DNA from: Hydrangea macrophylla
Lineage: Eukaryota; Streptophyta; Magnoliopsida; Cornales; Hydrangeaceae
Direction: 5' to 3'
Length of the DNA: 64,000 nucleotides
NCBI GenBank assembly: GCA_033977485.1
Contig: CM066991.1
Span: 34,717,850-34,781,849 of the forward strand
The notes below the pieces were generated by a model. It had not been told where the DNA came from and made no database searches. It worked only from the letters and a program-made list of their open reading frames with translations. Shown in pieces: positions 43,701 to 54,790 of this stretch (within the stretch, counting starts at the first letter, position 1; each line of letters opens with the position of its first letter). Position numbers and translations under genes: made by a program.

Positions 43701-45624
43701 GACACATGAAATCATAGGCGTACCTGGATCTTTATATTTTAGAGTAGTGTGTTGAAAAATTGAGCTTACTTTTTCAGTCTGGAAGACCTTTTTCGAAGTA
43801 TGGCTACGTAATTTGTGTTTTTGAGTGCAAAGGTCTTTTAGACATTTAGCGTAAGCGGGAATCTAGTTTATATCATCGAGGAATGGAATATTGATTTTAA
43901 CTTGCTTAAAGACCTCGAGTATATCTTCAGTTGTCGATTTTTTCTTAGAAAAATTTAACGGTTCCTCAACGTTTGGTGGAAAAGGCATTTTCAGAATATA
44001 ATTAGTTGGGATCGGTTCTTTTTATTTTCTACTTTGATTCACGTCCTCACCCATTTTTTTATTCGAGTTAACGTTTAAATTTTTCTCACCCTCATGCGGA
44101 AATTCAACAACTTCCTCTTCCTGAATAGTCATCCTAGTCGAAACAGCGTTCACTTCCTCACTCTTACCCCCATTCTCGTATTGACCCTAAAGTTTTTGAA
44201 TAGGTTGACTCGACAACTTACCCTCGATCAAACGGTTTAATGTACTCACTACTTGTCCCATTTGGGACTCTAGTTTTGCGATGGACTGGGTGTGGGAATG
44301 TACTAACTGGATTACTGACCCAAAGTTTTCAAGTGAGGCCAACACCTTCTCCTCAAATGCATTATTACATGGAGGTGGAGGAGGATTGGGTTGTTGGTAT
44401 TGATATTGTTGAGGTTGAGTTGGATAAGTATTAGAAAAACAAGTCGGCGCAGGATTATAATTATTTTATGGGAATTGTTGAATAGAATTAATGTGTTGCT
44501 CCACGAATTCTGGGAATTGAGATGCGGAAGGACATGCAAAGGTATTATGTGACGGTGCAGAACACAATGCACATACTTCGTGAGGAGGTGAATTGGACCT
44601 ATTTCCCATCATTAGAAGATGGTCAAGTTTTCTATTTAATTTTTGTATTTCGATTGAATGACTTGACTCAACTTTTACCTCTCTTTTTGGTGGTGGCAGA
44701 TATCCTTCAGAACGTACTGACATAGCCTCGTGCATCAAGTTCTCGCTTAACATTTCAAAAATCTTCCATGCCTCTTCAGCGCGATTGTATAGGAAAGTAC
44801 CGCACAATCGGCATCGACGGTATTCCGAACAGAGGGAATAAGCCCTTCGTAGAATACTTGAACTAATTGCCACTTAGGAACCTGATGATGTGGACATGAC
44901 CGTAATAATTCTTTATACTTTTTCCAAGTATTATAAAGCATTTCCCCATCTTGCATCACAAAGTTTGTTATGGAATTCCTTATCTGATTTGTAAGCATAA
45001 TAGGGAAAAACTTTTGTAAAAAAGTGGTGTGTAGGCTTCCCAGGTTTTAATTGTATTCGGATCTAAAGATTGGAGCCAATACTTCGCTTCATCTTTTAAA
45101 GAGAATGGAAAGAGCCGTAGTTTCAATTCATCATCAATTAAGTTTTGAATTTTTAAAGTAGAGCAGATATCATGAAAATCCCCTAAGTGTTGGTAAGGGT
45201 CTTCATTAATGCGGCCATGGAAAGAAGGAAGTAACGAGATGGTAGATGACTTTATCTCAAAGTGAGATGCTGACACTTTTGGTAAATCAATACATGTTTG
45301 TGGCCTGTAAGTCGTAGGGATAAAGTAATCCCTAAGCAGAGGCGGCAGGGGTATATTAGGATTATTTACATTATTTTCGTTATTTTTGTTATTTCCAACG
45401 CCAGCCATTGGAATATGTTTTATTTTAAAAATTTGAGATTTCTTTAACCATTTAAGGGTACTTTGAATTTCAGCTTGAAATAGAGACGATGGTTCTGGAG
45501 TAGATTCATCGTCTAGCAACCGAGCTCTAGAAGCTTGGGTTGAGAATCTATTAATTCTTAAGGTACGTTCAAGTTCAGGATCAAAAGTTTGTAATTCAGG
45601 TTTACTAGAATGTGTACCAAACAT
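43701..45624 (-). pseudogene. gag: Element C gag
   Basis: The ATG at 45624 opens the capsid part (LLRDYFIPTTYRPQTCIDLP, FHGRINEDPYQHLGDF, RLFPFSLKDEAKYWL, TWEAY), then TWKKYKELLRSCPHH and FYEGL. A zinc-knuckle-like CALCSAPSHNTFAC (C-X2-C-X4-H-X4-C) lies at about 44580. It is followed by a Gln/Pro/Tyr-rich stretch, a coiled-coil-like segment and the QVKINIPFLDDIN block shared with Athila-1. The pieces are in different frames near 44985 and 44870, so frameshifts exist. The fold and order are those of Athila Gag, but the sequence is clearly diverged from Athila-1. Confidence 0.85.
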
Positions 45625-46103
45625 AAACTAAAAAGAAAATAAGCGACACTAAGACAAAAACTGACTCCACAAATATAAGATGAAATCACGCAAATAAGGC
45701 AACAGGCACACAACTACTATGATGCATGAATATTATCCTATAATGCAATGACCGCATCAAGCCCAGCGCCCCGGGTTTCCTAGCTAATGCACGTGAACAA
45801 TCACTCCTAAACTAATGCAAATAGTGCGTCTCAGCGCCCTGACTTACAGTGGTTGGAATCGAATTTCAAAGGAAGTGATTTACTTGAATTATTTTTATTT
45901 ATTTATTTTTGCGTAAGCTCCTTTGACGTGCACAACTGCTACACTCAAAACGCTAGAATTTGATTACTTTGAGAAACTACAAAACAAAAAGAAAAGTTAG
46001 CTACTTAAAACAAAAATGAAAAATAAGAAAAAAAAATAAGACCTAATCTAGTATTTATGAATTAACTAAACTAAGATTCTAAAACTAAAGGTAGTAATGC
46101 AAT

Positions 46104-46120
46104 CCCCAGCAATGATGCCA
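46104..46120 (-). other. Decayed tRNA-Asp primer-binding site of element C
   Basis: The minus strand reads TGGCATCATTGCTGGGG. It differs from the tRNA-Asp complement at four positions, all G to A or C to T transitions. Confidence 0.8.
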
Positions 46121-46125
46121 AAAAT

Positions 46126-47635
46126 TGATCTTGTCAAAATCAAGATATAAAAGTATGCTTAACTTATGCTTTACTTTCAAAAGATTTGCAGTGTGAAAGT
46201 AAAGGTCAAACCCACAGATATTGAATACTACGCACTTTAATTTTTAAAACCTAAATTTAGTTAATTAAGAAAAACGGATTTTGGATTTAATTTGAATTAA
46301 ACTAATAGCAATAAAAGTAAATCTAAATTATGAAAACAATTAAATATTTATTTTTATAATAAGTTTATGGAACCTAGGATTGCAAATCCACCACTAGCTT
46401 CATAATAAGGGTATTTACGAATTACTTTAGCTTATTAAGTTGGATGATAATGGGGAATTGTACCTACAAGCCCAATTCCTCCGTCAAAAGAATAACTATG
46501 GTTCAAGCACCAATATAATCCATCTTTGGTTAGCACAAATTATCCCATACTAAACTAGGGTTGTGGTATATTTCGTCTAATCTAGGCATGGACTATTCGG
46601 ATACTTGATAGCATAATTCAATTTAAGCACCATTACATGTAAATAATCTAAACAAGCACAGCAAGCATAGATCATTGAGCACACTACCATCAAAATAGAT
46701 CTAAGACAAGAGTAAACTTTGAAAGTAATGATTTAATCAATAAAAGCATGATTTATTTACAAAAATTCTCGGAACATGTAATTGTCATCCATACATAATA
46801 AAACTAAAATAAAAACATAAAATACACCCTATTACTTGGCTAGAGTTTCATTGAAACCCTAGATCTTGAGTTTAGTTAGCCATAGAATTGATGAACGGCA
46901 AGAGGATGATGGAGGAGGGCATGGGAATCCTTGGTCTTCTTCTTCTTCTCCTTGCTTTCCTCTCTTCAACGGCTGCAGTTTTTGTTGTATATAGATGTAT
47001 CTACTGTTGTGTAATGATGTGTAACCACAAAATTGATTTAGAACAGGATTTATATAAAGTTTGGAAGGATTTAGGAAGCTTTACTAAGCCAAATCGCACT
47101 AAATCAGCTGTTTTTACGTTTCTGTACGTATTCAGCCAATTTAGATCGCACAGGGCTCTTCAGGACCTCAAAATATGTGACTTTGACTTTTTCAACGGGT
47201 CGCTTGTGCGGGTCGCGCTCGCGACCAGGCCATTTTCTAACTTTTCTCAGATTTTTGTTGATCTTCGCATCGATCGTAGAATTGCGATAACTTTTGACTC
47301 GGACCTCGTATTGACTCACTGGTTACGGCCACGCGTCCATAACTGAAAGCTCTTCATTTTATAACTCTGGAGAAATTTCTAAAATCTGAAGTATTCCTTG
47401 TCAAAAATGCAATTTTCTGAGGCTGCTACTGCATTCAGCTTTCACCGGAATCACTGTTTGAGCCCATAATGACTTCCAAAGCCACTAATCATTGGATTTT
47501 TGTGCATTTTCAAGTTAAAGCACCAAAACCTACAAAATTTAGAATAATTATTAAAAAAATAACTAATAACTACATGAAATGAGCCAACAAAGCGTATTTT
47601 TAGGACTATAAATGATAACTATTCGTCGCCGATCA
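46126..47635 (-). repeat. 5' LTR of element C
   Basis: A copy of 39141-40670, 1,510 bp. The CpG-dense group is at about 47196-47230. The TATA-type sequence CTATATACAACAAAA is at about 46980-46995 (minus strand). Confidence 0.93.
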
Positions 47636-47640
47636 ATACT

Positions 47641-48910
47641 TTTCGCATATTTCTGATTCCATCTCTCAAAATGCTTCCCTCTCGTCATTATGGCTCCACT
47701 GTACCTTTACCGGAGAAATTTCCTTATTCCTCAGCTTCTTGGTCTCTTTTCCCATTATCTGTACTGGCTTCTCGTGATAAGTCATGTTAACGTTCACTTC
47801 GGTGTTCTTGAAGTCTATCTCTGGTGCGAAACCGTGAACGTACTTCCTTAACATGCTTCTGTGAAAGATGTTGTGTACCCCAGAAATTCTTTGTGGTAGT
47901 GTGAGTCGGTAGTTGACTTTGCACACATGATAAAGAATTTTAAAAGGTCCAATATAACAAGGCAACAATTTTCTTTTCTTCCTTCCAAATCTAACCACAC
48001 GTCATACTGGAGATATTATAAGAAACACATGATCTCCCACATGAAACTCCAAGTCTTTATGAGGTTTGTCTGCATAACTCTTTTGCTTACTCTCAGTGAC
48101 TTTCATCTTCTCTCAGACTATGTTGATCTTCTCACTTGTTTCTCGAACCATATCTTGTCCAAGAAGTTTGCCATCTCCGACTTCGACCCAACATATTGGC
48201 AAATTGCACGGTCTTCCATACAATGCTTTAAATGGTGCCATCCCTATGCTCGAGTGATAACTGTTGTTATACGCAAACTCGATTAAGCGCAAGTGAGTTT
48301 CACACAAACTTTCAAAGTTGATCACGCAAGCTCTAAGTATATCTTCCATAACTTGATTCGTCCGCTCTGTCTGTCCATCAGTCTATGGATGAAAAGTGGA
48401 ACTTAATCTCAGAGAGATTCCTATGGCTACTTGTAGACTCTCCCAAAATCTTGAGGTGAACCTCGAGTCATGATCCGACACTATTGAGAATAGAAAACCA
48501 TGAAGTTGTACTGCTTGCTAAATATACATATAACTTAGCCTTTCTACTAGGTAAGTCATACTGTAGGCAATGAAATAAGTAGACTTCGTTAATTGATCTA
48601 CTATCACCCAAATGGCATCGTGACCTTGTTGTGATATTGGCAATTCGACCACGAAGTCTATTATGACATGCTCCCACTTACATTCTGGAATCGGCAGTGG
48701 TTGTAGTCCAGACGATTTTTGGTGCTCTGCCTTGACTTGCTGACACGTGAAGCACTTTGACACATACTCAACAACTTTTCTTTTCATGCCTTCCCACCAG
48801 AAGTTCCTCTTCAGATCTTTGTACATCTTCGTTCCTCTTGGGTGGAAGCTCAGTCTAGACTTGTGAGCTTCACCCAATATATCTATTCTAAGCTTTCCAT
48901 CACTGGGTAC
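47641..48910 (-). pseudogene. pol: Element D integrase and chromodomain
   Basis: One minus-strand frame with stops. The zinc-binding region (SFHPRGTKMY, CFTCQQVKAEHQ) is followed by DDE residues in IDFVVELP, IVSDHDSRF and TDGQTERTN; the CAG before TDGQTE has become TAG. Next come FAYNNSYHSSIGMAPF and YGRPC, the GPF segment (YIGPFKIL) and a chromodomain end (KVQWSHNDEREAF, then EMESEICEK). The reading resumes at 39140 beyond element C. Chromodomains target integration to heterochromatin. Protein and order match Tekay/Del chromoviruses. Confidence 0.88.
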
Positions 48911-49754
48911 TGTGGATACCGACATTTGGGCCCACAACTTTTTAATTTTAAAACATTTTCCAAATTTCATACCATGAGTCGCCACTTAATTTTAAAAGGA
49001 AATTAAGAAACCATTTTAAAGCAAACTGATCTTTTAAGAAACCAGAGATTTTCTAGGTCCGGGGATTATAGAATGAGAGGGGAAGGAGCCCGTCGGACTA
49101 AAACACCCCCTCTCATCCTATCTTACGGTATGCCTCTACTTAACATCCTTTTAATCAAATTAATAATCTAAGCATGTCCTCAACTAATACATATATATAA
49201 ATATATATTACAAAAGCATGACTAAAAGGTGTAAGATTGCAAGTGATAAAATATCATTCAAAAATCACATAATTCATGTAGCAAGCAATATGATATGCAA
49301 ATAGGGAACGATAGAATTTACCCGGGATCCATGCCGCGAATATTAAACGTGCAATGCATACGAATAGAAAGTAAAACCTAAGAAAAGGTCTCTAATCACA
49401 TATATTCACATAAAGCAAGATCCTAATTCTAAGGTATCGCGCATGAAGTCATAAAAACAATAAAATCAAGGAAATAAATAAACTAGAGAAGGGGTTGAGA
49501 CATTATACCTCAAATGCGTTGCAAAAAAATGGTTAGTACACATGCTCCAAATATAATACCCAAGTCTTAAGCAATAATCATAAAATTCTAGCCTAAATCT
49601 ATCAAATATGGGAGAATCAAAATTGTGAATTCCTCCTAACTAGTTGGGGAGACATCACTTCTATAGATATGTAAGTCTCAAATAGGAGCTGATACAATGT
49701 CCACATAGGAATGAAGTAATCCCAACATGGTTACGAGGAATCCATGGTTAAGTT
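48911..49754 (+). repeat. Partial LTR of an Ogre/TAT-like element (element F)
   Basis: It begins TGTGGATACCGACATTTGGG inside the element D integrase. It contains GAGTCGCCACTTAATTTT (48975-48992) and AGGTCCGGGG...GAGGGGAAGG (about 49055-49085), both typical of Ogre-like LTRs as I remember them. It is cut at 49755 by element E, so its length and partner LTR are unknown. Confidence 0.55.
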
Positions 49755-50600
49755 TGTAACAACCTGCATTTAATTTTAAATTTTGCATTTCATATTTAAT
49801 TAATGTTCCTGATGTTAACTCAAATTTGTAATGTCTGCTTTTGTTTAATTTGCAATTCTCATGTTTAGAATTTTTATTTCATATTTAAAATTCTTGTTGG
49901 GGTCAAACAGTAATTTTACAAAATAAGTCAGACCTGTGTTGGATTTCAAAGTCTGTATTTCAAAACAGTGGAAATGTTTTCTTTTAATTCAAACTGTATT
50001 TTTATAAAACCAGAAAACCATTTCTTACGTTCAAATGAATTTTCTTTATTTTGTGGTGACTACCGCGACGCGAAAATACCAATTTATGTTCAAAACTGTC
50101 TGCGCTACGATGATCTCCCACAACATGGGATACTCCACCAATCATGAAGTGACACATACTTTTCCATTTATGGCATCTAATGATTGCCTAAGTCTTGTTT
50201 GGGAATGCTTTTAACTTGTGTATAAACTTAGTGCCATAAGTTGTTTTTCCCAAACAACATAAGTAATTCCTAGGCTATTGGCATGTGCCTTGTTTGATTG
50301 TGCTTAATTAGTACGTGTTGTGTTAAGGCCATAAGCTGAACTTCCCAAACACCCCATTTGACCCCTACTAACCTATAATGCCCTGTCAAACTCTGATTAT
50401 GTACTTACGTATGGTTATATGCTGATCTTTTATGTGTTATTAGAAATTCAAGATTGAATTTGTTGAGTATTCAACAAAGTTCTTGGCCCCCAAGTTGTCT
50501 AGATAAATCTCTATATATATATACACTACCTACACATACATTCTTACATTCTGGAGGTTGGAAAATAGAGAGAATTTGAGAGTTTATTCATTCAGAGTTT

Positions 50601-50639
<39 letters not shown>

Positions 50640-52705
50640 TTGAAGAACCTAATCCCCATAGCCAAAGCTTGGGTTTGAATTTTCCTTGATTGCTTCTCTT
50701 TCTCCAATTGTGTTTCGTGCCCAATTGCTATTTTGTATATATGTATATGTTGATTCACCATTGTTGATTTTCATGAAAGCTTGAAACTTGAAATAGAGTG
50801 ATTTTATAAACTTAATCAAAATAAGTTTTTAAAGACGATTTAGAAAGATTATAGTTCCTAGAAGCTACAGTTCAAGTATTAAAGTCTAATTTATTCATAT
50901 GAAAAAGTATATAAGAAATTAAGTTTTATCATCTTTTAGTTTTTCATAAAATTAGTGATCTATGTTTGGATTCATGTTAAATTGATCATAGATTCATAAT
51001 CCTCGTCATAAAACGAAGAAATCCATATATTACATGCCATATTTTAATCCGGATTGCAAAATGGGTGAAAGTTGGTATTGAAAACTGAAATAGGGGATTT
51101 CTGACGAAGAAGATGAAGCTACTGCCTAAACTCACGCTTGCGATCGTGCGAGTGGCCTGCGTGAGCGACCCCTGGCGCGAGCGACCCGCGCGCGTGAGCT
51201 TTGTGTTTTCTGGCAGAAAGAAAAGATTTTAAAAGAAAAACAAAAAATGGGCACATCGCGTAAGCCGCCCATGCGAGCGACCCTTCGCACGAGCGGCCGG
51301 TGCGAGCGAGGTGGCTGGTTTCAGGCAAACATAAAATGTTTTAAAAGAAAAAGGAAAATTAGGCAAATCGCGCGAGCGGCCTGCGCGAGCGGACCGCGTA
51401 CGCGACTTCTTACAGTTTCTAGATTTTGCTTATTTTATGTTAAGGAACTGTTTGGGTGATGTATTATGAACCTTAAGGCTTTGTTTTGCAAAAAATGTTT
51501 AAACAGATTACGTTTTGGGTATGATTGGTCATTAAGGAAAGATTATGAATTCAATTCTTTTCAAGCATACATTGTTATTATTCCTAGCACTTCATATGTT
51601 CTGTGGATAGTTACATGACATTCACGTGGAGTCAGTTATACATGCATGTGTGTGGCAGTCAAAATGGAAAAGAGTGTGTGGTTGAGATTGTGTTGTGGAC
51701 GCTCCCTGGTAATTGTGTACCAAAGTGTGATGTGTTGCGATTGCAGTGAGAGTATTTTTGTAATGCAACGGTGGCAAAACTGGACACTCCCTAATGCCCA
51801 TGGTAGCATTAAAGTGTGTGACGCCGAACTTGGACATTCCCTGGCACCCATGATAGTGCTAAGTGTGGCCTATGGACACTCCCTGGTACCCGAGTCTGGA
51901 TACTATGTGAGGTTACCTCCGGTATTTGTGAGGCGGATTAGGTACTAAAGTGTGAGGCATTGGAAATTCCCTGGTACCCCGGACCAATGTGTGAGGCAAA
52001 TTAGACATTCCCTGGCACCCCTGTGCTAAAGTGTGGCTATCGGAGTATTACAAGGATACTAGTGTGATATAGTGGGTTGTTGTGTTTGTCGAGAGAAAAG
52101 AGTCAATAAGATGAGATGGTGCATTATTTTTCATACACGGTCACATATATATGAATTAAAGCTTTCAAATAATATTGTATTTGTTTTCTAAAAAAATGAA
52201 CTCTTTACTTTAATGTAAACTTGTTGAATTAAATGGGAATTGAAAAATGGTAAATGAGCATGTGTTACATTTAAAGTTTTGTTTTTAATACTCACCAGCT
52301 TCTTAAAGCTGACAGCATCGATGCGCCCTGGACATTCGTGTTCAGGCTTTTCAGGTTATGACTATGCTGGGCCCTATGATTATGCAAACTGAGAACGGCT
52401 GCTTTGGAAGATAGAACTGTTATCAATATCCTATGTTTTAATTTATGAACTATTTTGGTAATGAGGATGAATGTAATAGATGTTAAGTTATTGTTTTGAT
52501 TTAAGGTGATTTGTGCCTTTAGAGACCCCGTGCTGTAATAACTATTAAGTTAGAAAAATATTGTAAGCCTTGATTGCTTTGCTCTGATTATTATGTTTTT
52601 GTTGTTGACGTTTGGGACGGAATCGATCCTTCAAACTGTCACAACCTACGGGTCCATAAAGGAAATTAAACGCTTTTCTTCTTTATACTACATCGAGGCG
52701 TGACA
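49755..52705 (+). repeat. 5' LTR of element E
   Basis: It runs from TGTAACAACCTGC to GAGGCGTGACA. It has a TATA-rich promoter (TATATATATATACAC, about 50513-50527), (GA)n at 50602-50637 and a CpG-dense motif group (GCGAGCGACC variants) at 51130-51405. At 51690-52035 about six degenerate copies contain GGACATTCCCTGGCACCC. Confidence 0.85.
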
Positions 52706-52713
52706 GGATTTAG

Positions 52714-52726
52714 TGGTATTAGAGCC
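52714..52726 (+). other. Primer-binding site of element E
   Basis: TGGTATTAGAGCC differs by one C to T change from the usual initiator-Met site TGGTATCAGAGCC. It lies 8 bp after the LTR. Confidence 0.8.
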
Positions 52727-52898
52727 AGGTTATCTCAAGACAGTTTAGCCAGGTTAGGGTTTACCAATTTAGACCCGATTCCATAATTTGTTAGCTTAAG
52801 CTTCACACACCCGATGATACGACAAGGAGGATAGACTCAGAACCCAAACGCCTAAGATTATCTCTTTCCTGATTTTAGTTTGTACCTTTTTATTAGGT

Positions 52899-53525
52899 AT
52901 GGACCCAGCTCAGCCGCTCTATGTACCAGGTGGGTTTGGAGGATATTTGGTGACTCCTGGGGCAGTAGTCCCAGCTTTTCTCGATTTATATCATACTGCC
53001 ATTGAGCAGCTGGCCACGACGACTATAGTATCAGATCTGTGGCACTAGGTTCATGTGGTGGGAATAGTTGATTTAACGCATATTCGCCTTGAGATACGCT
53101 ATTTCGCGGAGGCTCAGCGCTTAGTGCTAGTTGAGATACTGAGACTAGTTGATAGTGATGCTCTCTATTTCCCCTTTGAGATTCAGGTTGTGCACGCTCA
53201 TCTAGCATAGCTGGAGATGCCCCCGCCTATAGTTCCCATGGTTGAGGATGACCGTGACGACGACGTCATGGTTATCCCTATTGTCGGGGATTTTGTAGGA
53301 GAGGATGTCATAGGTCTAGATGACCTCGCTGTTGAGCTCGAGGAGGAGCTAGCACTTGAGCTACTTCTGCTTGAGGAGGTGCCAATTGAGGGAAATGCCC
53401 CAGCACCTGCTTCCTATTCGACCTCTCAGAGCTCTGATTTTGATTTGGTGGGCCCGTTCCTTGTTCAGCGATTTTGCCCCGTCGATTCGCTAGATCTCCT
53501 GATAGCGGCCTATGGAGACGACTGA
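52899..53525 (+). pseudogene. Element E leader ORF upstream of gag, unknown function
   Basis: One frame of 208 codons from ATG 52899 (MDPAQPLYVPGGFGG), with TAGs only at 53046-53048 and 53208-53210. It lies between the PBS and gag, where chromoviruses normally have untranslated leader. The middle has IEQLATTT and helical segments. The C-terminal half is very acidic and Leu-rich (EDDRDDDVMVIPIVGD, AVELEEELALELLLLEE). I recognise no domain. The two stops sit where CAG is plausible. It could be a captured fragment, a genuine extra gene, or chance. Confidence 0.4.
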
Positions 53526-53821
53526 TTTCTTAGATATTGCCTTGTATATAATGACTATTTTGACTAGTAGCTCTATCTCTTTTTGCAACTGTTCTTACAT
53601 GTATTCGAGTATAGGGCAATGACCCCATTTTTGTAACATTAACTCTTGCATGGACATATGCGTCCTAACCAATATAGCTAGGGTAGGCATTAACTGATCA
53701 TACATGTTTTTTGTATCAACTTGACAAGAAGTTATATATAGAAATACCCTTTTTGATATTGTCGCTGCTTAAACTGTTTTACATTTCTGCTTCATGCATA
53801 TTTCTCATCCTATCATAATTA
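53526..53821 (+). other. Untranslated leader before element E gag
   Basis: AT-rich spacer, nothing recognised. Confidence 0.5.
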
Positions 53822-54790
53822 ATGGCTGGAAGACCAAGGAGGAACAGGAACTTGATCGAGGGAGCACCTGAGGCCGTCGATCCCCCAAGAATGTTTAAAG
53901 CTTTTGTCAGACGTCTCGAAAGGATTAATAACCCAAATGAAAATTGACGAGACTGACAAACTGGAGATAATCTGCTGGAGAGATTCTGTGCGCTTAGGCC
54001 AGACCAGTTTACGGGTACCGCAGAACCATAGAAAGCGGAACAGTGGTTAAGACAGATGGACTGCATGTTCAGGGCTGTCTAGTGCAATAAGATGTACAAG
54101 AGGAGGTTAGCTACTTTCCAATTAACTGATGTTATCGCAGATTGGTAGGATTCAGTCACACCTACCATCGAGAATGAAGTTGTGATGGGAATGACATGGA
54201 CTGCATTTAAGGGGAGGTTTCTGGGAAAGTATTTTCCCGCTATAGAAAGGCACAAGAGGGAGAAGGAATTCATGGACTTGACTCAGGGAACTAAATTGGT
54301 GTAAGAGTACACCACTCAGTTCGATAGACTGTCCCGGTTTGCCCCTCATATGGTTAATATTGAGGAAAAGAGGATCCGTAAGTATAACCAAGGGCTAACA
54401 CCACAGATTCGTTGCCTGACTCTCGGCCACCTAGATAAGTCTTTCGAAGGAATAGTCGGCCTGGCTACTGATCTGGAAGAAGATGCTCGAGTAAACTGAA
54501 AGCAATTTAAATTTCGGCCGCCTCAGAGGGGTAATTTTGGAAATAGACCACCAATGAATCATACCCAAGGGCAAAAGAGGAATTTCGATGGGAGCAAGAG
54601 GACTCAAGCTATCACCTATCCGACTTAACCTCAAGTTGGTGAAAGAAGTAGCGCTGGGAAATGTTTCAACTATGGCAACCCTGGTCATCTAGCTCGAGAT
54701 TGCAAGGCACCAAGGCGTGCTGCTCAACAAGGCATAGTCTGCTACAACTATAGTGAACCAGGTCATATCAGCAAGTTCTGTACTGTCCCT
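53822..54790 (+). pseudogene. gag: Element E gag
   Basis: The ATG at 53822 opens MAGRPRRNRNLIEG. The capsid core has LLERFCALRPDQFTG, AEQWLRQMD, FKGRFLGKYFP and FDRLSRFAPHMV. Two zinc knuckles follow (about 54660-54780), read as CFNYGNPGHLARDC and CYNYSEPGHISKFC. In both, the second Cys is Tyr, so neither could bind zinc normally. In-frame stops are frequent and most fit Gln or Trp codons changed by one transition. The frame continues into pol. Confidence 0.87.

Larger units (their letters stand above)
39141..47635 (-). mobile_element. Element C: non-autonomous Athila-type element with gag and protease only
   Basis: 8,495 bp, with LTRs 39141-40670 and 46126-47635 and perfect 5-bp TSDs ATACT (39136-39140, 47636-47640). 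On the minus strand it starts TGATCGGCGACG and ends GACAAGATCA. The PBS is a decayed tRNA-Asp site, followed by gag and an Athila DLGAS-type protease. The frame then closes; RT, RNase H and integrase are absent, and 2.3 kb of non-coding sequence leads to the 3' LTR. It would need enzymes from a full-length Athila element. Confidence 0.92.
32064..48910 (-). mobile_element. Element D: minus-strand chromovirus (Tekay/Del-like), multiply interrupted
   Basis: On the minus strand the visible order is integrase, chromodomain, polypurine tract, 3' LTR. The LTR (39068 down to 32064) starts TGTAGCACC and ends CATGACA. It is about 2.4 kb after removing the copia-like insertion. A purine-rich AGGTGGTGGAAAGA precedes it (39069-39082). 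Element C splits the chromodomain end: codons on either side rejoin as EICEK into YPELFQD. Element F begins in the integrase at 48911. The rest of pol, gag and the 5' LTR must lie to the right of the window. Confidence 0.85.
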
